In this document: one piece after another, positions 32,836 through 44,270 of the stretch
Numbering within the stretch: position 1 is the stretch's first letter
Layout of the letters: each line of letters starts with the position of its first letter
Origin: Luidia sarsii
Lineage: Eukaryota > Echinodermata > Asteroidea > Paxillosida > Luidiidae
Direction of reading: 5' to 3'
Assembly (NCBI GenBank): GCA_949987565.1
Contig: OX465103.1
Span: forward strand, 7,498,207-7,562,206
DNA length: 64,000 bases
The notes under the pieces: model-generated
The model's input: only the letters and a program-made list of their open reading frames with translations
Database searches by the model: none
Told to the model about the DNA's origin: nothing
Program-made: the position numbers and the translations under genes

Positions 32836-33364
32836 TGAAAATTTACATGGTAGGTGTTGTTGGTCTTGATGTTGATATAGAATTGATAGTGATACCCTAA
32901 GACATCCATATACAGCATAGCAGAACCAGTTTTCAATCATTAACCATATACAAATGTATAGCGTTGTATGCAACCATCCAGGATGTGCAGTGCATGTAGT
33001 TTGTTACGTCATTGGGGTTGTATGGTACACACATAGGGAAGGAACACACTAGCCAGTCTCGATAGCCTTTATCTTGGTTGAAATGTACACACACGTCATT
33101 TGTACTGTGGGCGATAAGATCAGGAAGTTGAATTTTGTTGATGCTGGCAAAGGAATGACAATATACCTTGTTATACATTGACTTTTATCTTGAGCAAGTT
33201 TTTGATTGTTTTGCAAGGATTGTTCCTCTACCATTGTGTACCTTTTCATGTAACATACCGATTTGTGACACTGGGGTGATCAAACATTTATTGTTTTGGT
33301 CCTCAAGTCATTAACTTAACATAACCTAAATTGTACTTTGGAAAACAAAATGACGATCGGGTGT

Positions 33365-33480
33365 TTGTGATCCTAGCAGGATCTTTCTCTAAAGCAGAAT
33401 GACAAGGCCCAAAGCAGGCAGGAAGGAGTGGTGTAATTATATACAGATTACGGAAGATGGTCAAGGACTGCTAGGATATA
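33365..33480. repeat. family B fragment
   Basis: GATCCTAGCAGGATCTTTCT then AAAGCAGAATGACAAGG, ending ACTGCTAGGAT: a decayed left arm and middle. It abuts the family E copy. Confidence 0.5.
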
Positions 33481-33882
33481 AGGGCCATTCTGGTTTGTTA
33501 TTTGTCGTGTCCACACAGGCCCAAAAATCGCTCGGAACAAATCGCGAGCCGACTGCGAAGTATCAGTTGTGGTCAAATGGTGGGTGTCCGTGAGGGTGGC
33601 CCATGCAGGCAGACACATAAACAAGCACTGAACTTCCTGTCAATTCGACTGTGACCGGTGCATTGTGGTATTAAATAATCGGTGCGATTCAGTGAAGCGT
33701 TCCCAAACACATTTCGTCGCAAATGAATGCGATTATTTGAAAAAGTCTCACTCTTAGTGGAGTCCGAATCGCGATTCAAATACCACTAATAGTCGTGTTT
33801 ATTGTCTCCACACACGCACAAAAAGTGGTGTTTGAATCGGGATTCAAATATCACGTTCATTTGGTGTAGCAGAAATGACCCT
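33481..33882. mobile_element. family E element, copy 3 (402 bp)
   Basis: Terminal AGGGCCATTCTG and CAGAAATGACCCT with ATA on both sides (possible TA-containing target duplication). The interior has TCGTGTCCACACAGGCCC, GAGGGTGGCCCATGCAGG, GAATCGCGATTCAAATACCA and TTTGAATCGGGATTCAAAT. The most complete family E copy; no coding capacity. Confidence 0.75.
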
Positions 33883-33973
33883 ATAGATCCAGAATGGGCT
33901 GAGATCATGTCGAGATCAAGATCAAGAGTGTAAGAATGTCTGCACGACACAGATTTCCAGATAGCAAGAGAGT

Positions 33974-33983
33974 GCGCATGCGC
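33974..33983. promoter_or_regulatory. palindromic GCGCATGCGC, NRF1-type motif
   Basis: A perfect match to the core recognised by NRF1, common at animal CpG promoters. The surrounding 100 bp are not otherwise CpG-rich, so it may be chance. Confidence 0.2.
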
Positions 33984-34029
33984 GGCACTATCTATTCCAC
34001 ACAACACACATGACAAAGAGCAAGCAGTA

Positions 34030-35090
34030 GGAAGGGATAGGAGGAAAGATCAAACTTGGTAGAAAAAGAAAGAAGAATTGAACACAAAAGAAGAACTGAA
34101 CACAAAAGAAGGTAAATTAGTAAACTTATACAAACAAAACTTGTAGGGCCTACATGTACAAATTGTAGTATTGTACTTTTATTGACATGTACATATCACC
34201 TACGTTTACCCCTTGCTAACTAGAACATGTACATGACATACATCCATAGTGCTCAATCTGAACATATCAACATTCTGTAGAACTGTGTTGTTCATTTCAT
34301 TCTGCCTTTGAGCATAGACCTGCCAAGAGCAGAACACCTGGCTCTCAACATTTTTCATTATAACATGCTTAATTGGTCATAATTAGATGAAGTTTAGTTC
34401 TGATAAACCCCCCAAAAAACTTGGAGACGATTGGAAATGTCTACACGCATCGAACGAAACAAAGCATGCACAGCTGGCATGGCTATCTAGATAGATGTCT
34501 ACTGCGAATTGTGTTTGTGTGTTCGTATGAATTTCTAACCATTCTTGTGTGCGCGACCTTTTCTTTGCTCCAGTAAGGGCCATTATCGGCAGCCAGCTTT
34601 GCACGCACAGGATGTAATTGGGCTGTAGGAGGTCTCCATGCCTTTTCCACTGGTCAGCCATGGCCCAGTGGTCCATGTACAGTATTTCCTCCCTCCATGA
34701 TGTCATCTAATGACAGGATTGCTGGATAAAAATGGAAAAGCAAACATGCAATGTTTACGCGTTACTCCAAGCATGCCAAATGACTTGGTACCCTGCATAA
34801 AAACTTATGTATTTAATTATGCACATTGTTGCCTATAAGAGAGATGGGAACCATGCCTAGTGGCCCGGTACATACACACGCATGCACAGAGCATTATCCA
34901 ATGTGATTTCATATACTACAGGTATTTGCCCGACCCTGGCACAAATCCTTGGGATTATGCTTGGGTTTATGCATACATCACATGGACATTTGACATCTTG
35001 GGGCTTAACATGTAATTTTCAATTCGATTCTTAAAGGAATTCTTGCTATACGCGTAGCTCATGTACAACATTTGTTACACGAATAGCATA
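34030..35090. other. non-coding
   Basis: Begins with a short AGAAGAACTGAACACAAA duplication (34071-34108). No exon recognised. Confidence 0.45.
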
Positions 35091-35209
35091 CTGAGTGTAC
35101 ATAATGTACATGTATATGTATACAGTTTCAATTCTCGCCATGTTGAATACAAGTGTACATACATGTATGTGGGGTGTACATGTGTGTGCAGTTCTGTGCA
35201 CATCTAGTG

Positions 35210-35521
35210 CCTTGTGGAGACCCTTGAGGTTGAATAGGTCTATCATGTCTATACAGGGAAAACTTGTAAAGGTGGATAGGTCTCCACTCTCCACAAGGTT
35301 TTCATGAAACTGATATTTGGAAATAACTAAAAAACGGGAAATTAGTGACAGGTAAGAATACGTCGTAAATTGAAGTGTTAGGCCTATATATATATTATAA
35401 GGGACACGTGGTCCAAATTTCTACCCATGAAAGTGAATGTGGATGAAATGGGAGAATTTTTAAAACATCGTCTCTGACCCGGTTGTATACTGCATGATAA
35501 CAAAGCAATGTCTCCACAAGG
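35210..35521. mobile_element. family H element, copy 2 (312 bp)
   Basis: Same 12-bp termini as copy 1 (CCTTGTGGAGAC / GTCTCCACAAGG), same order of internal motifs and same orientation, with some substitutions. It lies 4.1 kb from copy 1. Confidence 0.8.
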
Positions 35522-35539
35522 ATACAAAAATCGGTATCT

Positions 35540-35740
35540 GTGTGCATGCCTGTGTACAAATGTATACATGTATACATGTACCAGTATACACACATGTACA
35601 GTTGTACACATGTACCGGTAGGTCTAAGATGTCATGCACATTTACTGCACAATGCACAGGTATACAATGTATGTACACGTACATGTACATACCGCTACGT
35701 AGTACATGTACATGTACATGCACATGCACCTATTCATCGC
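35540..35740. repeat. ACATGT-rich stretch
   Basis: Dense TACATGTA, GTACATGTACATGCACATGC and similar palindromic runs. Short open frames rich in Cys/His/Val/Tyr are products of this repeat. Confidence 0.75.
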
Positions 35741-35961
35741 TTGTCACCACAAGAGTTGTGTTCACTCCATGGCTCACTACATGAACGGTACTGTATGCCC
35801 ATGAGGAAATTTCACCTGCTTGTGCAGTGCAATGTACATGAAGTTGTTCATGAAACCCTCCATGATGAAACTAAGACCAGGAAAAACAGGAATAATCAAA
35901 ATACGTATGAAAGCCGGATATACATGTAGGCATGGGAACCTTGAGGTTTCCTTCCTGCAAC

Positions 35962-36263
35962 TTAAAGCCCCTACACAACATTGGTTGAGGTAAAAGAATA
36001 ACATCCATACGTACGTTGTCTGATCCAACATATCCATGAAGTAGCACACCTGTGAACATTTCAGCTCAATCTGCCAACCAAGTAGATCTCGGGGTGAGAC
36101 GTAAACATTTTTTTTTTTTTTTCTCCCAAAATACAACATTTTAGGCAGTACATTTTCAGTGAGAGGTTTCTACTGTAACCATCTTCAAACTGTATAAGTT
36201 TCATGTAAATCTGTGAAAACATTTCTGTTTTTCGATCTTACCAATGTTGTGTAGGAGTTTTAA
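35962..36263. mobile_element. family A element (TTAA-flanked), copy 3
   Basis: TTAA at 35962-35965 and 36260-36263; termini AGCCCCTACACAACATTGG and the complement ending GTGTAGGAGT. One end carries GTTGTCTGATCCAACATATC and TTTCAGCTCAATCTGCCAAC; the other AAACTGTATAAGTTTCATGT. About 294 bp. Confidence 0.8.
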
Positions 36264-38789
36264 GCTTCAGTCAAGTTTCACATTCAGAAATATTCTATGA
36301 GAAGATACATGTATGTCTTAGTTGTATCGAGTTGGCAGGTATACCATGAGGTACATTGTAAATGGGTATGACATTGAATCAAACTGGCATCCGGTGGTAA
36401 GGCTTCAGTTTGGGTAGAACAGGAGTTGTGGGGAATTTGGAGTTACCCCTTAGGTACCATTACTCCCAGGTCTGCTCTGGCCAGGAGCAGTAGTACTAGT
36501 ACCGATACCTGTCAGGGTCCCGAGACCGTGAGGTGTGACTGTGTAGACATTGCAACTTTTCACGGAATAGGAGTTTCATGCAAAATCTGCCACATAACAG
36601 TGCCACTGCTGTATACAGCATGTGTTTGGTATGGTATTGCATTTTGGATTCACACATATCACTCTGTAGGGACATGACGTCCGATGTGCATTTCTTGTCC
36701 CATAATTTGACAGTGCTCTGCACTAATTGCTGGAGCCTCTCTCGACGTGTGCCCCCCTGCCTTTTCTTTTCCATTTGCATGTGTGGACGGGAATCAACTC
36801 TCTTCTTGCTCGATTTCACTCGGCGCCCTCTCGCCCAGTTAGTTACCCCCGGCACACACCTGCCGCGGTGAATGTGCTCGGTCAACGCTAAATGGCCTCT
36901 CCTGCCTCCGGCCGATCAGTGCGCCAGGTAACGGCAGCACGCTCGCATACTTAAAACGTGCGTGAAGAGGTCCTCGCGTCACTCGCGCAATACAGACGCT
37001 GTGTGACGTGTGTCTCATGCCCCCCACTAGAGCCCCCCCCCATCCCCCACACCCCGGGATGCGGGAAACTTAAATTTCCAAAGATTTGCTCTCCCAAAAC
37101 AAAACCTTCAGGGAAATTTGGTGAGGCGGGAGGAATTCCTCCAATAATTTCTCCCATAACTCGCCAGCAAAGGCCGGGGCAGTCTTCGCCTCCCAGGTGC
37201 ATTTTAAATGTTTGCGCTCCGTTCAATTTTGGGCCATTTGCAGTCCCGTCCTCTAGTTTTGTCTGACAAATCTTGCCCCCTTGCACTGAAGATTGTTGGG
37301 AATTGGAAATCGTACTTCTTGTGTGTGTGACTTTTCTCAGCCACCCGGAGGACCTCTTGACAGTGGTTGATCAAAAAGGGGCATCTCGCAACGAACAGAC
37401 AGGCCAGGCAATGGGACTACTGTCAGCATTCTTCTCTGAAAGTAAACTTTTCAACGTTGTGAAAAATATTGAGGTGTTTTACATGGTCAGAGTGGTTGGT
37501 TTACGTGGTTGGAGTGTGTGGGAGTGTGCTGACACTGCTTTCGTGGGTGAGTTTACTCACGAGCTCTTGGTCATTTCCTGGTCAGGTGTTGGGGTATGTG
37601 TCCGTGTACTGACCATTGGTACCTAATTCAACCAAATCCGACAGTGTCTCCCTGGGCCATTGGTACCTCATCCAACAAACTCGAAAATTCAGCAGCAGTA
37701 TGCTATCCTTGGGGTACCTAATCCAACAAAATCCAACAAAACCTGGTGTTGGATTTTGTGAGGTTAGGGACCGTTAGGAGTAGCGGTGCCAAAAGATTAC
37801 ATGCCAACCCACAAATAAAAACACCTGTGTGGTAAACAAGTCATGAAATTTATTCATTGAATTTTTGTTTTTGAAATAATGAGTTTGAATTATAGGTTCC
37901 TTGCAACAGTCTTTACTCTACGGTATATTCTGAAGAGCATCTGTATGCAGTTTTATCTTTCAGGTGGGCTATTTCTTATACATGCGAGACAACTGCGTAA
38001 ATATTGGTTTTTCCTCCACAACTCTTTCGTAATGCTTTCCGGCCGGCCCGAATTAATTCAAGCCTGGATGCGCCGGGCGAAATTGCCCCAGTGGAATATG
38101 CAAAGGGAGGAGCATCTGGTAAATTGGCAGCCGATTGCTCAGTAGCACCAATGCATCACTCTTGATCAGGACAGGAGCCGCCGAAATTCGTTGTGCCCGC
38201 CGCCATGCTCCGAACTCCGAACGGATGCTTCGAGGTCGGAATCCCATCACGATAATTGAGTTCAGTCCTCATGTGCTTGATGTCTCCCCGTCATTTAATT
38301 TTTTTTATTTTTTATTTGTTTCTATTAGTGTACCTTTGGGGCTTGACATGTGCAAGGCCATGCCAGTTTTATTTTTACCGTTGCTGGACAATTATGCATT
38401 TGCTGTCGCAACTGACCGTACTGCTCGCTGCAGCCATGCACGATGGGATGACTTTTTCCCTGCTCATTGTAAAGGCTCACGCCAGGCATGGACACTGCTA
38501 GAAATGCTTTGGCCAAGGTCATTTTGGGGGGGGGGATCTCGGGATTTGTAACCGGAGCCTGAACCCATTTTGTTTTGAGCCCATTTCCAAGTGTGGAGTC
38601 AATGAATGAGGTTATCTTCAGTGCATTTCTTAACCTTTCATGGTCATAACGTAAAATGCTGGTCTTTACTCCTGCACGTACATGTACACATGTGTACTAC
38701 TGCACATGCGTACCGGGGGTACTTACACTTTGTTCAAACAATTTATCAAAATGATGACAGAACCTGATGATTTGAGACCTCTTCTTTAA
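36264..38789. other. non-coding, with CpG-richer islands
   Basis: No exon recognised. CpG-richer DNA at 36780-37030 and 38040-38260. A variant of the family D doublet (ATCCAACAAAATCCAAC) lies at 37625-37770. G9 at 38525. Confidence 0.45.
38040..38260. promoter_or_regulatory. single-copy CpG-richer island
   Basis: Contains CCGGCCGGCCCGAATTAATT, GGATGCGCCGGGCGAAATTG, ATATGCAAAG (octamer-like) and GCCCGCCGCCATGC. Repeat-free and unlike its neighbours, so it is a candidate conserved regulatory element upstream of the kinase exons. No direct evidence. Confidence 0.22.
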
Positions 38790-39172
38790 AACCCTAACTA
38801 CCCACCACTTGTTTCTATCTAGCACATGACCTGAATCCTGCACAATCCTACAATCCTTCAGTTATTTTAAGCCCCAAACCTGACAGTCCAACAGTGTCTC
38901 CCTGGACCATTGGTACCTACTCCTTTATGTGATATATTGTTACTACCAGGTGCCCTCTATCACATTGGGCCTTGTAACCTGTGTCCTGAATTTTCCTACA
39001 TTGACAAAAACTCCACATGCCCTCAATCCTGCAAATTCCTACTACCTATGCATCACCTACCACATGCCCTCAATCCTGCATATTAGATGTGCATCAACTA
39101 CCGGTGCCACATGGCCTCAATCCTACACATTCCTACACTAGGACAATAGGATTATGTAGGATTTGGGAAAGT
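38790..39172. mobile_element. family D element, + orientation
   Basis: Starts AAACCCTAACTACCCACCAC and ends GGGAAAGTTATGGGT, an inverted partner. The interior has CTGACAGTCCAACAGTGTCT, CACATTGGGCCTTGTAACCT and a ~44-bp repeat of CCTCAATCCTGCAAATTCCT. A shorter version of the block at 58.0 kb; non-coding. Confidence 0.75.
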
Positions 39173-40159
39173 TATGGGTATTGCTACTAGCACGGTTGTA
39201 TCTCCCATCATTTGCCATGATGGGCAACCTCTCCTCGAGTACACATGGAGCTAATGTATAGCTCCATGGGGTACATCTGCATTGTTTGCACATTGCACAA
39301 GAGCAGTTATTGGCATGGTGGCATGCTTATTTCTTCAAAAGTGACCCTAATCACAATGCGTCAAACACATGCAGATGTTTCTGCCGAGAAAAACAGAGAA
39401 GTACTACGTGGCGTGTGTATGCTCCAATTCAGTCCTCATTACTCAACCTGCCGCCTCGGGAGCAAATTCATTAATTCAGCAAAAGGGGGAGTGCGACACG
39501 ACCGCAATGGAAAGACGGGCTGTGTGCACAATAGCTTGTCTGCATTCCTTTGAAAGAAATTTGACAGCTGAATGCATTGGTCCTCCAGAGCATTTACACT
39601 TGGGGGAGGGGGAAAAACATGCTGAAGTATTGAGAGAGAAAAAAATGAACAAAAACTGGCTGGATCATATTGGGGTGGAGGATTAGGGAATTCAGGTATG
39701 TTATTGTGCAGTTTGTGGAAATTTAGGTTACTGTCATCAGAAATCATAGTAAAGATCTTGTTAGCGGTGTCCTGATTTGTGGTTGCAGGTCTTGCCATAA
39801 TTGGTTCGTGTGGCCTGCCTGCGTGCGTGTTAGAAGATGCGTGCTGTCCCACTGTTGTTGGACTAGAACTGAGTGGGTACCCGAGAGGCCAGAGACGGCT
39901 GTTGAAGGTGCTTGATTGGTGCCTGTGCACTTGCTCTGGGTGTGGAGATGAATTGAAGAGTGCTAATTGGCCTGGATATTGGTGTACGTGTATTAGGAGT
40001 AGGAAGTGGGAAGGGTAGTGAGCTTGAGTTGTCATATATGGGCTGCCCAAGCCAAACACATGTACTTATGACCAAATACATTTATATAAACTGGGTATTG
40101 TTGGTGACATTTCAACTGCAAATTGTACACATGTACAAGGTACATACTTGTTCAAAAGT
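39173..40159. other. non-coding
   Basis: No exon recognised. A small repeat-free island at 39445-39545 contains CATTAATTCAGC and a cluster of CpGs. Confidence 0.45.
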
Positions 40160-40312
40160 TAGAGGGCCTGACTTTTCGATCCTAGCAGGACCTTTCTCAA
40201 AGGCAAAGATCCTGCTACGGTAGGATCGCAATGTCAGGCCAGGCTCTAACTTTTGAGATCTATGTATTGCAGGTCATTTTAGTCAGTGAGCAGTTTGCAA
40301 CAGTTTTTTGTA
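40160..40312. mobile_element. family B element, + to - arms
   Basis: GGGCCTGACTTTTCGATCCT and AGCAGGACCTTTCTCAAAGG, then the right arm GTAGGATCGCAATGTCAGGC and the terminus TTTTAGTCAGTGAGCAGTTT. The left terminus is missing. Confidence 0.65.
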
Positions 40313-40441
40313 TTCACTTCATCAATCATGTACATGTATGTTAATAGAGGTGTACATGTACATGTATGGTGTATGTGTACTGAAATTTTAAGTGCTGTTA
40401 AATACATGGTTGTACATGTACGTGGTACTCTGGCAGGGGTG

Positions 40442-40592
40442 GATTTCACAAAGGCTTTTGATGCATAATAACTCAACTTATGCTGCATCGTAACTCAGTG
40501 ATGGATAACCCATCATAAGTAGTGACAGCTGGATGGCTTATGCGCATCATTCATCGTTTGCGATTGATCATAAGCAGCAGCAAGTTTGATGA
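40442..40592. mobile_element. family C element, copy 2
   Basis: GATTTCACAAAGGCTTTTGA at the left, GGATAACCCATCATAAGTAG inside and TTGCGATTGATCATAAGCAG near the right. Contains a small extra duplication of the ACTCAACTTATG/CGTAACTCAG region. Confidence 0.65.
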
Positions 40593-40975
40593 GCAAAGTT
40601 TTTGAGGATTTCTTTCATGCCACTCTAAATTGTACAATGTCAGAGTTTTTTTTTACTCATTTTTAATTTACAGCCAAAAGTCATGGGACAGTATTCTACT
40701 CTGTTGAACAGGATACTGCCTTATAATGTATGTGTACATGCGCATTATTATGTATGATTTGAACAGGAAAAAGCCAAAACCTAAAATGCATCTGTTTGTT
40801 GCATAACCTGAGGCTAAGAACATGTTTATGATGTACACTGCCCCTACCTGATCCGAATTGAGTGCACGGTTCATGAACTGAATATTGTGCAAAGTCACTT
40901 TGGTGCCAAACAAGAAAGGTGCATGTAAACATGCCTGTATCACTTCACTTCCTTGTTAGTTAAAGGTTCAGGGGC

Positions 40976-41117
40976 GAATTTCACAAAGCCTTACAATGCA
41001 TCGTAACTCAACTTATGGCAGATAACTGGTCGTGAGTTGTCACACATCGTGTGGCTTCTGTGCGTTGCTCATCATCTTGCGATTGATCGCATGCAACGAC
41101 GAGTTTGGTGAAATTGA
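40976..41117. mobile_element. family C element, copy 3
   Basis: GAATTTCACAAAGCCTTACA at the left and TTTGGTGAAATTG at the right, with ATCGTAACTCAACTTATGGC and TTGCGATTGATCGCATGCAA inside. It ends directly against a family B copy. Confidence 0.7.
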
Positions 41118-41124
41118 ACGCTGG

Positions 41125-41396
41125 TGTTTTAATCCTAGCAGGTGCTTTCTCATCATGGCAGAAAAGGGTTCCGTTTTGTTGCGAGAAAGGTCCTGCTCGG
41201 ATTGAAACATCGGGCTCTCTTTTTAAGTTTGCATTTTGGGTTATAATAAGACTGCATCAGTTTTATGTTTTTTTCTTTGCCTTTGAGGAAGGTCCTGCTA
41301 GGATCAAAACGTCCGGCCCTCTAATTTTTTGAGATTTATTCATTGCGGGTCATTTCAGCCAGTGAGCAGTTTGCAACAGGTTTGTGTATTTACTTC
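41125..41396. mobile_element. family B element before the kinase UTR exon
   Basis: Left arm TTTTAATCCTAGCAGGTGCT; a middle GAGAAAGGTCCTGCTCGGAT; right arm GAGGAAGGTCCTGCTAGGAT, AAAACGTCCGGCCC and terminus CATTTCAGCCAGTGAGCAGT. Looks like two partial copies joined. It ends about 60 bp before the splice acceptor at 41456. Confidence 0.65.
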
Positions 41397-41456
41397 ATCC
41401 CCCCCCCCCCCCCCCCCGAGATTCAACCAGAAATTTGTGTCCTTTCGTCCCTGCAG

Positions 41457-41570
41457 ATATCTACCCTGTATACGTAGATCTGGGAGTGGACTCTGATCAA
41501 TAGAAGAAGGAAGTCCCGCTGGCTGGTAGAAAGCAAGAGGGCCAGAAGACGCGTCTGAGTAGCTGCCGCC
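41457..41570 (+). other. 5'UTR part of nPKC exon (spliced leader exon)
   Basis: A good acceptor (TGTCCTTTCGTCCCTGCAG, ending 41456) stands 114 bp before the start codon, so the leader is probably spliced and at least one non-coding exon and the promoter lie upstream. A C17 run (41401-41417) sits just before the pyrimidine tract. Upstream stop codons in all frames fit UTR. Confidence 0.55.
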
Positions 41571-41682
41571 ATGGTGTTCCTGCGGGTTAGGCTCCACAGG
41601 GTGGACAGGATTGACCTGCCTGACCAAGAGGCCAATGAGTGCAATGTGGTGGTCCACATCAAGGAAAGGGTCCCCAATGCAC
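41571..41682 (+). CDS. novel protein kinase C (delta/theta type), coding exon 1
   Basis: Start ATG at 41571 in a perfect Kozak setting, GCCGCCATGG. It encodes 37 residues plus one base (residues 1-37), beginning MVFLRVRLHRVD and including DQEANECNVVVHIKE. This matches the N-terminal strand region of the C2-like domain of PKC delta/theta in length, position and pattern (FLR at the start, EAN in the middle). The donor is CAC|GTGAGT at 41683. Novel PKCs are diacylglycerol-activated, calcium-independent Ser/Thr kinases acting at membranes; this first strand lacks calcium-binding aspartates, as expected. The next exon is 11.8 kb away. A 1.3-kb TC repeat begins 45 bp after the exon. Confidence 0.85.
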
Positions 41683-41724
41683 GTGAGTACACCGCCATCT
41701 GCATGGCACAACTCTCAGGTCTTT

Positions 41725-41726
<2 letters not shown>

Positions 41727-41759
<33 letters not shown>

Positions 41760-41764
41760 CTATT

Positions 41765-41854
<90 letters not shown>

Positions 41855-41887
41855 CCTCTCGCTCTATTGCTCTCTCTCTCTCTCTCC

Positions 41888-41949
<62 letters not shown>

Positions 41950-41973
41950 CTATTGCTCTCTCTCTCTCTCCCT

Positions 41974-42065
<92 letters not shown>

Positions 42066-42095
42066 CCTCTCTCTCTCTCTCTCTCTCGCTCTATT

Positions 42096-42129
<34 letters not shown>

Positions 42130-42153
42130 CCTCTCGCTCTATTGCTCTCTCTC

Positions 42154-42212
<59 letters not shown>

Positions 42213-43024
42213 CTCACTCATTCTCTCACATTCTCTCACATTCTCTCTCATTCTCACTCATTCTCTCTCATTCTCTCTCATTCTCACTCATTCTCTCTCA
42301 TTCTCTCTCATTCTCTCTCATTCTCTCTCATTCTCACTCATTCTCTCTCCCATTCTCTCTCATTCTCTCCCATTCTCTCTCATCCTCTCTTATTCTCTCT
42401 CATTTTCGTTACCATTCTCTCTCTCATTTGCTCTCTCTCATTCTCTCTCATTCTGTCATTCTCTCTCATTCTCTCTCTCATTTTCTGTCATTATATCATA
42501 TTCTATCATATTCTCTCTCATTCTATCATATGTTCTCTCATTCTCTCTCATTCTCTCATTCTATCTCATTCTATCACATTATCTCTCATTCTCTCATTAC
42601 ATGTTGTATGTCTCTCATTCTCTCTCATTCTCTCTCATTCTCTCTCTCTCATTCTCTCTCTCTCATTCTCTCTCTCTCATTCTCTCTCTCTCATTCTCTC
42701 TCTCATTCTCTCTCTCATTCTCTCTCTCATTCTCTCTCTCATTATCTCTCTCATTCTCTCTCTCTTTCTCTCATTCTATCTCATTCTATCACATTCTCTC
42801 TCGTTCTCTCATTACATGTTGTATGTCTCTCATTCTCTCTCTCATTCTCTCTCTCATTCTCTCTCTTTCATTCTCTCTCTCATTCTCTCTCTCAGTCTCA
42901 CATTCTCTCTCATTCTCTCTCAGTCTCACATTCTCTCTCTCATTCTCTCTCTCATTCTCTCATTCTATCTCATTCTATCACATTCTCTCTCATTCTCTCT
43001 CAGTCTCACATTCTCTCTCTCATT
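41727..43024. repeat. TC/(TCTCATTC)n tract, 1.3 kb, in kinase intron 1
   Basis: Nearly pure (TC)n from 41727 to 42210 with CGCTCTATTGCTC interruptions at 41755, 41868, 41946, 42088 and 42136. From there to 43024 it is an ATTCTCTC-type array with TCACTCATTC, TATCTCATTC and two ACATGTTGTATGTCTCTC islands (42600 and 42815). All three frames are open for long stretches because the tract lacks stops; they are not genes. Confidence 0.95.
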
Positions 43025-43049
43025 CATTTTAAGTGTCAAAGAAATAGGA

Positions 43050-43172
43050 GGGCATAATGTTTCCAAATCAGCCTTTGACAAAGATCCCGCTAGGATCTAA
43101 ACATCAGCCCCTCCTATTTTTGGATATTTTCAATTTTGGTCATTCTAGTCAGTAAGCAGTTTTCAACATTTT
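43050..43172. mobile_element. family B fragment (right half)
   Basis: GCCTTTGACAAAGATCCCGC, TAGGATCTAAACATCAGCCC, then TTCTAGTCAGTAAGCAGTTT. It directly follows the TC tract. Confidence 0.6.
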
Positions 43173-43742
43173 TGCATGCTGCACTAGTCATTCTATATGT
43201 GTGTAAGTTTCAAATGCATAACACGTGCATTTAAGTTATTACACATATCTACTGAAAAAAAGGAAAATGAATATTGAATGTACTTAAGCTTTTTGTAGAA
43301 TATGTTGGACCCATGGTTGTGTCACCATCTGTTCTGTTCTTGCCCATCCTTACTTTTGTGTGCCTCGAGTGTGGAGCCCTAAGTTTGGCTCCCTGACTTA
43401 AGAGCACAAAATCACTGGGCCGCTGTGTGGCAAAATCCCCTTGCCAGTCCACAGTCAACCTGAGCGAGGCTACAGGGCGCAGCCTGTGATGGATATGTGG
43501 ATATGGAGAAGGCAATAGGGCAGGGCCTGGAACAGTCACAGCATTTCAATACATGCGGAAGTGCTCCCCCCCCCCTTCCCTAGTCTATGGATTTGAACTG
43601 TGACAGATAGTGACAGTGCTCCAGTGCACTTTTAATGAAATCTTGTGATCCACTGCATTGGCGCAGGTGCCATGTACATGTACGCATGCTTGTCTTTTTT
43701 TTCTTGGGCAGTAGTCTCAAACCTGTTCAGGCATATTCACAG

Positions 43743-44270
43743 GCCACGTTCAGAGTTCAGACAGCGTGTTAGTTTAAAACCAATCGAGTTAAAGCGCCTT
43801 CTAACCAACGGGTGCAAGTCGTAAATTGAAAACTGTGCGTTCATACAGCGTACTACAGCAAGCAGTTAAAAACCGGTTCGGTTTTATTTTTGGTTTTAAA
43901 AGGTCGCGCACTCTGCCCACATCCAGTGCGGACTTCTGCTTCAGCATAAAGTGCTCGCTACACACACACACACACATCATGCACACACACATCGCACATT
44001 TTTGCCTGTTACGCAAGATGTGCCAGCCAGGCGGGTCGACATCGCTGCCTAAAACCGGTCCATGTTGAAAGGCGATTGTGTTCGAACAGCGTTTTAGCAG
44101 CTATACAATGCTAAATCCTCCTCTCGAGCAGTTTTAAATTTGTGTTTTAGCAGCAAGTTAAACCGGATCGGTTTTTAATTCAAAACAGTGTCGGAGCGTT
44201 CAGACACACATTTAAAAAACTGATTGGGTTTAGCGAATTTAAAATGCTGTCTGAACGACAGTGAACGTAC
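43743..44270. mobile_element. family I element (~528 bp) in kinase intron 1
   Basis: Left end GCCACGTTCAGAGTTCAGAC, AGCGTGTTAGTTTAAAACC; right end TTTAAAATGCTGTCTGAACG, ACAGTGAACGTAC: inverted partners over about 45 bp. The interior repeats GTTTTAAAA/GGTTCGGTTTT-type motifs and a (CA)n at 43968-43990. Non-coding. Confidence 0.7.

Noticed and set aside
35395..35929. Cys/His/Tyr-rich short frames near 35.5 kb
   Set aside because: Encoded by the ACATGT/ACACAT repeat runs; no fixed cysteine spacing as in a real zinc finger.
41571..43100. A 509-codon reading extending kinase exon 1 through the TC tract
   Set aside because: Only the first 37 codons match the kinase; a GTGAGT donor follows and exon 2 continues the domain in phase.
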